DNA from: Urophycis tenuis
Taxonomy: Eukaryota > Chordata > Actinopteri > Gadiformes > Phycidae
Length of the DNA: 64,000 bases
Assembly (NCBI GenBank): GCA_036785325.1
Contig: JAXIVH010000065.1
Location: 638,001 to 702,000, forward strand
Direction of reading: 5' to 3'
A program made the translations under genes and the position numbers. The number at the start of each line of letters is the position of its first letter. The stretch's first letter is position 1. Positions 35,259-45,589 of this stretch are shown one piece after another. The notes under the pieces are model-generated. The model ran no database searches, had not been told where the DNA came from, and was given only the letters and a program-made list of their open reading frames with translations.

Positions 35259-36056
35259 AAATGTATCATTGAAGCCATCATTGAGACTTTACTTTTTAAA
35301 TTATACCGCATGAACATGGGTCTGCAATAAAGCTTTAAATATATTTATGTGTGTGTGTGTGTGTTTTAATCACTTATTTGGAACGGCATGATCCCACATC
35401 GCTGTGAAGGGATAGCGTTAACGAGGTGGGCGTGCAACCCCTCGAGAAAGTTGCTGCCTCGCCGGCAATTGTACTTGTTCAGCCTGATGCCGTTCTTCAC
35501 AACCACCTTCACAGAGACATACAGCTGTATGCCAGGGGGGTCCTGTAACACACAACCTATTGCAAGGTCCTCATTTATGCTGGTGTCATTTTGAAATGTT
35601 ACCATATACAAGTTTGAATGGTTTTGACACACGATGAATGCAGAGACAGCTGCAGGATGGCCCTGGATGCAGGACGGAGGGGGCCTGTGGCTGTGCAGGG
35701 AGGACCAGCGGTATGGGTGCTGCCGACACAGGGGGCGGGCAGGCCACAGGCTGACGCAGCAGGAGGCCTCGGCTGGAGGCGGGTGGGCGCAGGAGGCTTC
35801 GGCCGGGTGGAGGACGACAACGCAGTGGGCTGAACGGGCCGGTTGGTGGGAGTCACAGGCTCTGGCTCATCAACAAATAATCTGGAAATATAAAATACAC
35901 ACATGATCAGTATTGATATTGATATCTTTTATAAGAACACTGTTCATACTGTTTACACTTTTTATACAACTGTTTATACAATGTCCTTACTGTTTATTTA
36001 TTAATGTTTAAGGTGACTCGGTATGACTTGTGTGCTATTTTCTTTCCACAGTCAAC
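35259..36056. repeat. Module copy 9 (complete, subfamily B)
   Basis: Has the 13-bp deletion near 36008 and the GACCCGAGGGCAAA right flank of copies 2 and 4, about 29 kb away from them. Private changes include CACACATGATCAG and GTCCTTACTG. GT tract at about 35349-35363. Confidence 0.92.
35378..35881 (-). pseudogene. Captured exon, copy 9 (504 nt; donor lost)
   Basis: Plus-strand ACTTAT at 35372-35377 gives ATAAGT in place of the GTAAGT donor, a different mutation from that in copy 8. The acceptor (CTG at 35882-35884) is intact and the first frame begins RLFVDEPEPV. The second frame reads KYNCRRGSNFLEG, altering the conserved motif. The internal frame break is as elsewhere. Confidence 0.5.
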
Positions 36057-39000
36057 AGAACACACATGAATCAGCTTATTATTTCGATGACCCGAGGGCA
36101 AATATAGTCATGCCATACGCCGTTGGAAGCTTAGATTTCCCCGCTTAAAATGAGCCCATCCGCGAGCAGTCTGGTTGCTCACAGACTAAACTGCGTCAGG
36201 TTGACTGAAGTCTACCCAGCAGCTAAAAACATACCTTCAACGTTTCAATGAACATCAATCTTTCCTTACAGAACACAAATTAATTAGCTTATTATATCAA
36301 CGACCCATGAGTCAATATAGTCTTGCCATACGCCGTTGGAAAGCTTAGATTTCCCCGCTTAAAATGAGCCCATCCCTGAGCAATTTGGTTGCTCACAGAC
36401 AAAACTGCGTCAGGTTGACTGAAGTCTACCCAGCAGCTAAAAACATACCTTCAACGTTTCAATTAAGATCAATCTTTCAATAAAGAACACAAATTAATTA
36501 GCTTAGTATTTCAACGACCCATGAGTCAATATAGTCTTGCCATACGCCGTTGGAAAGCTTAGATTTCCCTGCTTAAAATGAGCCCATCCGCGAGCAGTCT
36601 GGTTGATCACAGACAAAACTGCGTCAGGTTGACTGAAGTCTACCCAGCAGCTAAAACATACCTTCAACGTTTCAATTAACATCAATCTTTCCTTACAGAA
36701 CAAAAATTAATTAGCTTATTATATCAACGACCCATGAGTCAATATAGTCTTGCCATATGCCGTTGGAAAGCTTAGATTTCCCCGCTTAAAATAAGCGCAT
36801 CCCCGAGCAATTTGGTTGCTCACAGACAAAACTGCGTCAGGTTGACTGAAGTCTACCCAGCAGCTTAAAACATACCTTCAACGTTTCAATTAAGATCAAT
36901 CTTTCCTTACAGAACACAAATTAATTAGCTTAGTATTTCAACGACCCATGAGTCAATATAGTCTTGCCATACGCCGTTGGAAAGCTTAGATTTCCCCGCT
37001 TAAAATGAGCCCATCCGCGAGCAGTCTGGTTTCTCACAGACAAAACTGCGTCAGGTTGACTGAAGTCTGCCCAGCAGCTAAAAACATACCTTCAACGTTT
37101 CAATTAACACCAATCTTTCCTTACAGAACACAAATTAATTAGCTTAGTATTTCAACGACCCATGAGTCAATATAGTCTTGCCATACGCCGTTGAAAAGCT
37201 TAGATTTCCCTGCTTAAAATGAGCCCATCCGCGAGCAGTCTGGTTGCTCACAGACAAAACTGCGTCAGGTTGACTGAAGTCTGCCCAGCAGCTAAAAACA
37301 TACCTTCAACGTTTCAATTAACACCAATCTTTCCTTACAGAACACAAATTAATTAGCTTAGTATTTCAACGACCCATGAGTCAATATAGTCTTGCCATAC
37401 GCCGTTGGTAAGCTTAGATTTCCCTGCTTAAAATGAGCCCATCCGCGAGCAGTCTGGTTGATCACAGACAAAACTGCGTCAGGTTGACTGAAGTCTACCC
37501 AGCAGCTAAAACATACCTTCAACGTTTCAATTAACATCAATCTTTCCTTACAGAACACAAATTAATTAGCTTATTATATCAACGACCCATGAGTCAATAT
37601 AGTCTTGCCATACGCCGTTGGTAAGCTTAGATTTCCCCGCTTAAAATGAGCCCATCCCCGAGCAATTTGGTTGCTCACAGACAAAACTGCATCAGGTTGA
37701 CTGAAGTCTACCCAGCAGCTAAAACATACCTTCAACGTTTCAATTAACATCAATCTTTCCTTACAGAACACAAATTAATTAGCTTATTATATCAACGACC
37801 CATGAGTCAATATAGTCTTGCCATACGCCGTTGGAAAACTTAGATTTCCCCGCTTAAAATGAGCCCATCCCTGAGCAATTTGGTTGCTCAGAGACAAAAC
37901 TGCGTCAGGTTGACTGAAGTCTACCCAGCAGCTAAAAACATACCTTCAACGTTTCAATTAACATCAATCTTTCCTTACAGAACACAAATTAATTAGCTTA
38001 TTATATCAACGACCCATGAGTCAATATAGTCTTGCCATACGCCGTTGGAAAACTTAGATTTCCCCGCTTAAAATGAGCCCATCCCTGAGCAATTTGGTTG
38101 CTCAGAGACAAAACTGCGTCAGGTTGACTGAAGTCTACCCAGCAGCTAAAAACATACCTTCAACGTTTCAATTAAGATCAATCTTTCCTTACATAACACA
38201 AATTAATTAGCTTAGTATTTCAACGACTCATGAGTCAATATAGTCTTGCCATACATACGCCGTTGAAAAGCTTAGATTTCCCTGCTTAAAATGAGCCCAT
38301 CCGCGAGCAGTCTGGTTGCACACAGACAAAACTGCGTCAGGTTGACTGAAGTCTGCCCAGCAGCTAAAAACATACCTTCAACGTTTCAATTAACACCAAT
38401 CTTTCCTTACAGAACACAAATTAATTAGCTTAGTATTTCAACGACCCATGAGTCAATATAGTCTTGCCATACGCCGTTGGTAAGCTTAGATTTCCCTGCT
38501 TAAAATGAGCCCATCCGCGAGCAGTCTGGTTGATCACAGACAAAACTGCGTCAGGTTGACTGAAGTCTACCCAGCAGCTAAAACATACCTTCAACGTTTC
38601 AATTAACATCAATCTTTCCTTACAGAACAAAAATTAATTAGCTTATTATATCAACGACCCATGAGTCAATATAGTCTTGCCATATGCCGTTGGAAAGCTT
38701 AGATTTCCCCGCTTAAAATGAGCCCATCCCCGAGCAATTTGATTGCTCACAGACAAAACTGCGTCAGGTTGACTGAAGTCTACCCAGCAGCTTAAAACAT
38801 ACCTTCAACGTTTCAATTAACATCAATCTTTCCTTACAGAACACAAATTAATTAGCTTATTATATCAACAACCCATGAGTCAATATAGTCTTGCCATACG
38901 CCGTTGGAAAGCTTAGATTTCCCCGCTTAAAATGAGCCCATCTCCGAGCAATTTGGTTGCTCACAGACAAAACTGCGTCAGGTTGACTGAAATCTACCCA

Positions 39001-39794
39001 GCAGCTAAAAACATACCTTCAACGTTTCAATTAAGATCAATCTTTCCTTACAGAACACAAATTAATTAGCTTAGTATTTCAACGACCCATGAGTCAATAT
39101 AGTCTTGCCATACGCCGTTGGTAAGCTTAGATTTCCCCGCTTAAAATGAGCCCATCCGCGAGCAGTCTGGTTTCTCACAGACAAAACTGCGTCAGGTTGA
39201 CTGAAGTCTGCCCAGCAGCTAAAAACATACCTTCAACGTTTCAATTAACACCAATCTTTCCTTACAGAACACAAATTAATTAGCTTAGTATTTCAACGAC
39301 CCATGAGTCAATATAGTCTTGCCATACGCCGTTGGTGAGCTTAGATTTCCCCGCTTAAAATGAGCCCATCCCCGAGCAATTTGGTTGCTCACAGACAAAA
39401 CTGCGTCAGGTTGACTGAAGTCTACCCAGCAGCTAAAACATACCTTCAACGTTTCAATTAACATCAATCTTTCCTTACAGAACACAAATTAATTAGCTTA
39501 TTATATCAACGACACATGAGTCAATATAGTCTTGCCATACGCCGTTGGAAAACTTAGATTTCCCCGCTTAAAATGAGCCCATCCCTGAGCAATTTGGTTG
39601 CTCAGAGACAAAACTGCGTCAGGTTGACTGAAGTCTACCCAGCAGCTAAAAACATACCTTCAACGTTTCAATTAAGATCAATCTTTCCTTACATAACACA
39701 AATTAATTAGCTTAGTATTTAAACGACCCATGAGTCAATATAGTCTTGCCATACGCCGTTGGAAAGCTTAGATATCCCCGCTTAAAATGACCCC
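36057..39794. repeat. Satellite block S9 (about 17 monomers)
   Basis: Short-range duplications dominate. Two adjacent monomers with GTTGGAAAACTTAG (37830 and 38044) are 214 bp apart, and a third lies 1,500 bp further on. A 4-bp duplication gives CCATACATACGCCG near 38250. The monomer with ACGACTCATGAGTC near 38226 is palindromic. No gene is seen. Confidence 0.92.
37340..39490. repeat. Mixed 4- and 5-monomer duplications
   Basis: Monomers with GTTGGTAAGCTTAG followed by CAGCTAAAACATACC recur at about 37358 and 38430 (1,072 bp, five monomers). A related one at about 39285 is 855 bp (four monomers) further. The order of variants is similar but not identical, as expected from overlapping unequal exchanges. 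Confidence 0.7.
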
Positions 39795-40612
39795 AAAATG
39801 TATCATTGAAGCCATCATTGAGACTTTTCTTTTTAAATTATACCGCATGAACATGGGTCTGCAATAAAGCTTTATATATATTTATGTGTGTGTGTGTGTG
39901 TGTGTGTTTTAATCACTTACTTGGAACGGCATGATCCCACATCGCTGTGAAGGGACGGCGTTAACAAGGTGGGCGTGCAACCCCTCGAGAGAGTTGCTGC
40001 CTCGCCGGCACTTGTACTTCTTCAGCCGGATGCTGTTCTTCACAACCACCTTCACAGAGACATACAGCTGTATGCCAGGGGGGTCCTGCAACACACAACC
40101 TATTGCAAGGTCCTCATTTATGCTGGTGTCATTTTGAAATGTTACCATATACAAGTTTGAATGGTTTTGTCACACGATGACTGCAGAGACAGCTGCAGGA
40201 TGGCCCTGGATGCAGGACGGAGGGGGCCTGTGGCTGTGCGGGGAGGACCAGCGGTATGGGTGCTGCCGACACAGGGGGCGGGCGGGCCACAGGCTGACGC
40301 AGCAGGAGGCCTCGGCTGGAGGCGGGTGGGCGCAGGAGGCTTCGGCCGGGTGGAGGACGACAACGCAGTGGGCTGAACGGGCCGGTTGGTGGGAGTCACA
40401 GGCTCTGGCTCATCAACAAATAATCTGGAAATATAAAATACAGACGTGATCAGTATTGATATTGATATCTTTTATAAGAACACTGTTCATACTGTTTACA
40501 CTTTTTATACAACTGTTTATACAACGTCCATACTGTTTATTTATTAATGTTTATCACTGACAATAAAGGTGACTTGGTATGACTTGTGTGCTATTTTCTT
40601 TCCACAGTCAAC
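39795..40612. repeat. Module copy 10 (complete, subfamily C)
   Basis: Has the longest GT tract of the window (about 39885-39907) and the private GGGCGGGCGGGCC in the exon block, shared only with copy 11. The left flank is ATGACCCCA. Confidence 0.92.
39921..40424 (-). pseudogene. Captured exon, copy 10 (504 nt)
   Basis: Both splice sites are intact (acceptor CTG at 40425-40427; donor ACTTAC at 39915-39920). Second frame: RLKKYKC for RLNKYKC and KNSIRL as in copy 5. The first frame has SACGPPAPC. The same internal frame break is present. Confidence 0.5.
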
Positions 40613-41143
40613 AGAACACACATGAATCAGCTAATTATTTCGACGACCCGTGGGCAAATATAGTCATGCCATACGCCGTTGGAAAGCTAAGATTTCCCCG
40701 CTTAAAATGAGCCCATCCGCGAGCAGTCTGGTTGCTCACAGACTAAACTGCGTCAGGTTGACTGAAGTCTACCCAGAAGCTAAAAACATACCTTCAACGT
40801 TTCAATTAACATCAATCTTTCCTTACAGAACGTAAATTAATTAGCTTAGTATTTCAACGACCCATGAGTCAATATAGTCTTGCCATACGCCGTTGGAAAG
40901 CTTAGATTTCCCCGCCTAAAATGAGCCCATCCCTGAGCAATTTGGTTGCTCACAGACAAAACTGCGTCAGGTTGACTGAAGTCTACCCAGCAGCTAAAAA
41001 CATACCTTCAACGTTTCAATTAACATCAATCTTTCCTTACAGAACACAAATTAATTAGCTTAGTATTTCAACGACCCATGAGTCAATATAGTCTTGCCAT
41101 ACGCCGTTGAAAAGCTTAGATTTCCCCGCTTAAAATGAGCCCA
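40613..41143. repeat. Satellite block S10 (about 2.5 monomers)
   Basis: Two whole monomers with GAAAGCTAAGATTTCC (HindIII site lost) in the module-linked half and CAGAACGTAAATTAATT, both repeated after module 11. No gene is seen. Confidence 0.92.
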
Positions 41144-41954
41144 AAATGTATCATTGAAGCCATCATTGAGACTTTTTTTTTTAAATTATACCGCATGAAC
41201 ATGGGTCTGCAATAAAGCTTTATATATATTTATGTGTGTGTGTGTGTGTTTTAATCACTTACTTGGAACGGCATGATCCCACATCGCTGTGAAAGGACGG
41301 CGTTAACAAGGTGGGCGTGCAACCCCTCGAGAGAGTTGCTGCCTCGCCGGCACTTGTACTTCTTCAGCCGGATGCTGTTCTTCACAACCACCTTCACAGA
41401 GACATACAGCTGTATGCCAGGGGGGTCCTGCAACACACAACCTATTGCAAGGTCCTCATTTATGCTGGAGTCATTTTGAAATGTTACCATATACAAGTTT
41501 GAATGGTTTTGTCACACGATGACTGCAGAGACAGCTGCAGGATGGCCCTGGATGCAGGACGGAGGGGGCCTGTGGCTGTGCGGGGAGGACCAGCGGTATG
41601 GGTGCTGCCGACACAGGGGGCGGGCGGGCCACAGGCTGACGCAGCAGGAGGCCTCGGCTGGAGGCGGGTGGGCGCAGGAGGCTTCGGCCGGGTGGAGGAC
41701 GACAACGCAGTGGGTTGAACGGGCCGGTTGGTGGGAGTCACAGGCTCTGGCTCATCAACAAATAATCTGGAAATATAAAATACACACGTGATCAGTATTG
41801 ATATTGATATCTTTTATAAGAACACTGTTCATACTGTTTACACTTTTTATACAACTGTTTATACAACGTCCATACTGTTTATTTATTAATGTTTATCACT
41901 GACAATAAAGGTGACTTGGTATGACTTGTGTGCTATTTTCTTTCCACAGTCAAC
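41144..41954. repeat. Module copy 11 (complete, subfamily C)
   Basis: Near-identical tandem duplicate of copy 10 (exon offset 1,342 bp, module start offset 1,349 bp because the GT tract is shorter here). It has a run of nine T at about 41173 where others have TTTTCTTTTT. Confidence 0.92.
41263..41766 (-). pseudogene. Captured exon, copy 11 (504 nt)
   Basis: Splice sites are intact (acceptor CTG at 41767-41769; donor ACTTAC at 41257-41262). Differs from copy 10 by few substitutions: NDSSIN and NAVLSQRCG in the second frame. The internal frame break is unchanged. Confidence 0.5.
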
Positions 41955-42440
41955 AGAACACACATGAATCAGCTAATTATTTCGACGACCCGTGGGCAAA
42001 TATAGTCATGCCATACGCCGTTGGAAAGCTAAGATTTCCCCGCTTAAAATGAGCCCATCCGCGAGCAGTCTGGTTGCTCACAGACTAAACTGCGTCAGGT
42101 TGACTGAAGTCTACCCAGAAGCTAAAAACATACCTTCAACGTTTCAATTAACATCAATCTTTCCTTACAGAACGTAAATTAATTAGCTTAGTATTTCAAC
42201 GACCCATGAGTCAATATAGTCTTGCCATACGCCGTTGGAAAGCTTAGATTTCCCCGCTTAAAATGAGCCCATCCCTGAGCAATTTGGTTGCTCACAGACA
42301 AAACTGCGTCAGGTTGACTGAAGTCTACCCAGCAGCTAAAAACATACCTTCAACGTTTCAATTAACATCAATCTTTCCTTACAGAACACAAATTAATTAG
42401 CTTAGTATTTCAACGACCCATGAGTCAATATAGTCTTGCC

Positions 42441-44960
42441 ATTGGAAAGCTTAGATTTCCCCGCTTATAATGAGCCCATCCCTGAGCAATTTGGTTGCTC
42501 ACAGACAAAACTTCGTCAGGTTGACTGAAGTCTACCCAGCAGCTAAAAACATACCTTCAACGTTTCAATTAACATCAATATTTCCGTACAGAACACAAAT
42601 GAATTAGCTTAGTATTTCAACGACCCTTTGGTGAATATAGTCTTGCCATACGCTGTTGGAAAGCTTAGATTTCCCCGCTTAAAATGAGCCCATCCCCGAG
42701 CAATTTGGTTGCTCACAGACAAAACTGCGTCAGGTTGACTGAAGTCTACCCAGCAGCTAAAAGCATACCTTCAACGTTTCAATTAACATCAATCTTTCCT
42801 TACAGAACACAAATTAGCTTAGTATTTCAACGACCCATGAGTCAATATAGTCTTGCCATACGCCGTTGGAAAGCTTAGATTTCCCCGCTTAAAATGAGCC
42901 CATCCGAGAGCAGTCTGGTTGCTCACAGACAAAACTAAGTCAGGTTGACTGAAGTCTGCCCAGCAGCTAAAAACATACCTTCAACGTTTCAATTAACATC
43001 AATCTTTCCTTACAGAACACAAATTAATTAGCTTAGTATTTCGACGACCCTTTGGTGAATATAGTCTTGCCATACGCCGTTGGAAAGCTTAGATTTCCCC
43101 GCTTAAAATGAGCCCATCCGCGAGCAGTCTGGTTGATCACAGACTAAACTGCGTCAGGTTGACTGAAGTCTACCCAGCAGCTAAAAGCTTACCTTCAACG
43201 TTTCAATTAACATCAATCTTTCCTTACAGAACACGAATTAATTAGCTTAGTATTTCAACGACCCATGAGTCAATATAGTCTTGCCATTGGAAAGCTTAGA
43301 TTTCCCCGCTTAAAATGAGCCCATCCGCGAGCAGTCTGGTTTATCACAGACAAAACTGCGTCAGGTTGACTGAAGTCTACCCAGCAGCTAAAAACATACC
43401 TTCAACGTTTCAATTAACATCAATATTTCCGTACAGAACACAAATTAATTAGCTTAGTATTTCAACGACCCTTTGGTGAATATAGTCTTGCCATACGCCG
43501 TTGGAAAGCTTAGATTTCCCCGCTTATAATGAGCCCATCCCCGAGCAATTTGGTTGCTCACAGACAAAACTGCGTCAGGTTGACTGAAGTCTACCCAGCA
43601 GCTAAAAGCATACCTTCAACGTTTCAATTAACATCAATCTTTCCTTACAGAACACAAATTAGCTTAGTATTTCAACGACCCATGAGTCAATATAGTCTTG
43701 CCATACGCCGTTGGAAAGCTTAGATTTCCCCGCTTAAAATGAGCCCATCCGCGAGCAGTCTGGTTGCTCACAGACAAAACTAAGTCAGGTTGACTGAAGT
43801 CTGCCCAGCAGCTAAAAACATACCTTCAACGTTTCAATTAACATCAATATTTCCGTACAGAACACAAATGAATTAGCTTAGTATTTCAACGACCCTTTGG
43901 TGAATATAGTCTTGCCATACGCTGTTGGAAAGCTTAGATTTCCCCGCTTAAAATGAGCCCATCCCCGAGCAATTTGGTTGCTCACAGACAAAACTGCGTC
44001 AGGTTGACTGAAGTCTACCCAGCAGCTAAAAGCATACCTTCAACGTTTCAATTAACATCAATCTTTCCTTACAGAACACAAATTAGCTTAGTATTTCAAC
44101 GACCCATGAGTCAATATAGTCTTGCCATACGCCGTTGGAAAGCTTAGATTTCCCCGCTTAAAATGAGCCCATCCGAGAGCAGTCTGGTTGCTCACAGACA
44201 AAACTAAGTCAGGTTGACTGAAGTCTGCCCAGCAGCTAAAAACATACCTTCAACGTTTCAATTAACATCAATCTTTCCTTACAGAACACAAATTAATTAG
44301 CTTAGTATTTCGACGACCCTTTGGTGAATATAGTCTTGCCATACGCCGTTGGAAAGCTTAGATTTCCCCGCTTAAAATGAGCCCATCCGCGAGCAGTCTG
44401 GTTGATCACAGACTAAACTGCGTCAGGTTGACTGAAGTCTACCCAGCAGCTAAAAGCTTACCTTCAACGTTTCAATTAACATCAATCTTTCCTTACAGAA
44501 CACGAATTAATTAGCTTAGTATTTCAACGACCCATGAGTCAATATAGTCTTGCCATTGGAAAGCTTAGATTTCCCCGCTTATAATGAGCCCATCCCTGAG
44601 CAATTTGGTTGCTCACAGACAAAACTGCGTCAGGTTGACTGAAGTCTACCCAGCAGCTAAAAACATACCTTCAACGTTTCAATTAACATCAATATTTCCG
44701 TACAGAACACAAATTAATTAGCTTAGTATTTCAACGACCCTTTGGTGAATATAGTCTTGCCATACGCCGTTGGAAAGCTTAGATTTCCCCGCTTATAATG
44801 AGCCCATCCCCGAGCAATTTGGTTGCTCACAGACAAAACTGCGTCAGGTTGACTGAAGTCTACCCAGCAGCTAAAAGCATACCTTCAACGTTTCAATTAA
44901 CATCAATCTTTCCTTACAGAACACAAATTAGCTTAGTATTTCAACGACCCATGAGTCAAT
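42441..44960. repeat. 1,269-bp duplication within S11 (two copies, with embedded 845-bp repeats)
   Basis: CACAAATGAATTAGC / CGCTGTTGG recurs at 42651 and 43920 (1,269 bp), and GCCATTGGAAAGC at about 42439, 43285 and 44553 (846 and 1,268 bp). Four-monomer (845 bp) and six-monomer registers therefore overlap at the start of the HOR array. Confidence 0.8.
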
Positions 44961-45589
44961 ATAGTCTTGCCATACGCCGTTGGAAAGCTTAGATTTCCCC
45001 GCTTAAAATGAGCCCATCCGCGAGCAGTCTGGTTGCTCACAGACAAAACTAAGTCAGGTTGACTGAAGTCTGCCCAGCAGCTAAAAACATACCTTCAACG
45101 TTTCAATTAACATCAATCTTTCCTTACAGAACACAAATTAATTAGCTTAGTATTTCGACGACCCTTTGGTGAATATAGTCTTGCCATACGCCGTTGGAAA
45201 GCTTAGATTTCCCCGCTTAAAATGAGCCCATCCGCGAGCAGTCTGGTTGATCACAGACTAAACTGCGTCAGGTTGACTGAAGTCTACCCAGCAGCTAAAA
45301 GCATCCCTTCAACGTTTCAATTAACATCAATCTTTCCTTACAGAACACAAATTAATTAGCTTAGTATTTCAACGACCCAATATAGTCTTGCCATACGCCG
45401 TTGGAAAGCTTAGATTTCCCCGCTTAAAATGAGCCCATCCGCGAGCAGTCTGGTTGATCACAGACTAAACTGCGTCAGGTTGACTGAAGTCTACCCAGCA
45501 GCTAAAAGCATACCTTCAACGTTTCAATTAACATCAATCTTTCCTTACAGAACACAAATTAATTAGCTTAGTATTTCAACGACTCATGA

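Larger units (their letters stand above)
39795..42470. repeat. Composite-repeat duplication (module + 2.5 monomers, about 1,345 bp, two copies)
   Basis: Module plus spacer is repeated as one unit: modules 10/11 and the spacers after each (CAGAACGTAAATTAATT at about 40827 and 42169) are nearly identical. This is the clearest direct evidence that module and satellite amplify together. Confidence 0.88.

Noticed and set aside
31540..39485. Recurrent 65-66-residue minus-strand frames beginning MFCKERLMLIETLK
   Set aside because: Satellite antisense frames made open by the one-base loss in CAGCTAAAACATACC. They copy with the repeat.
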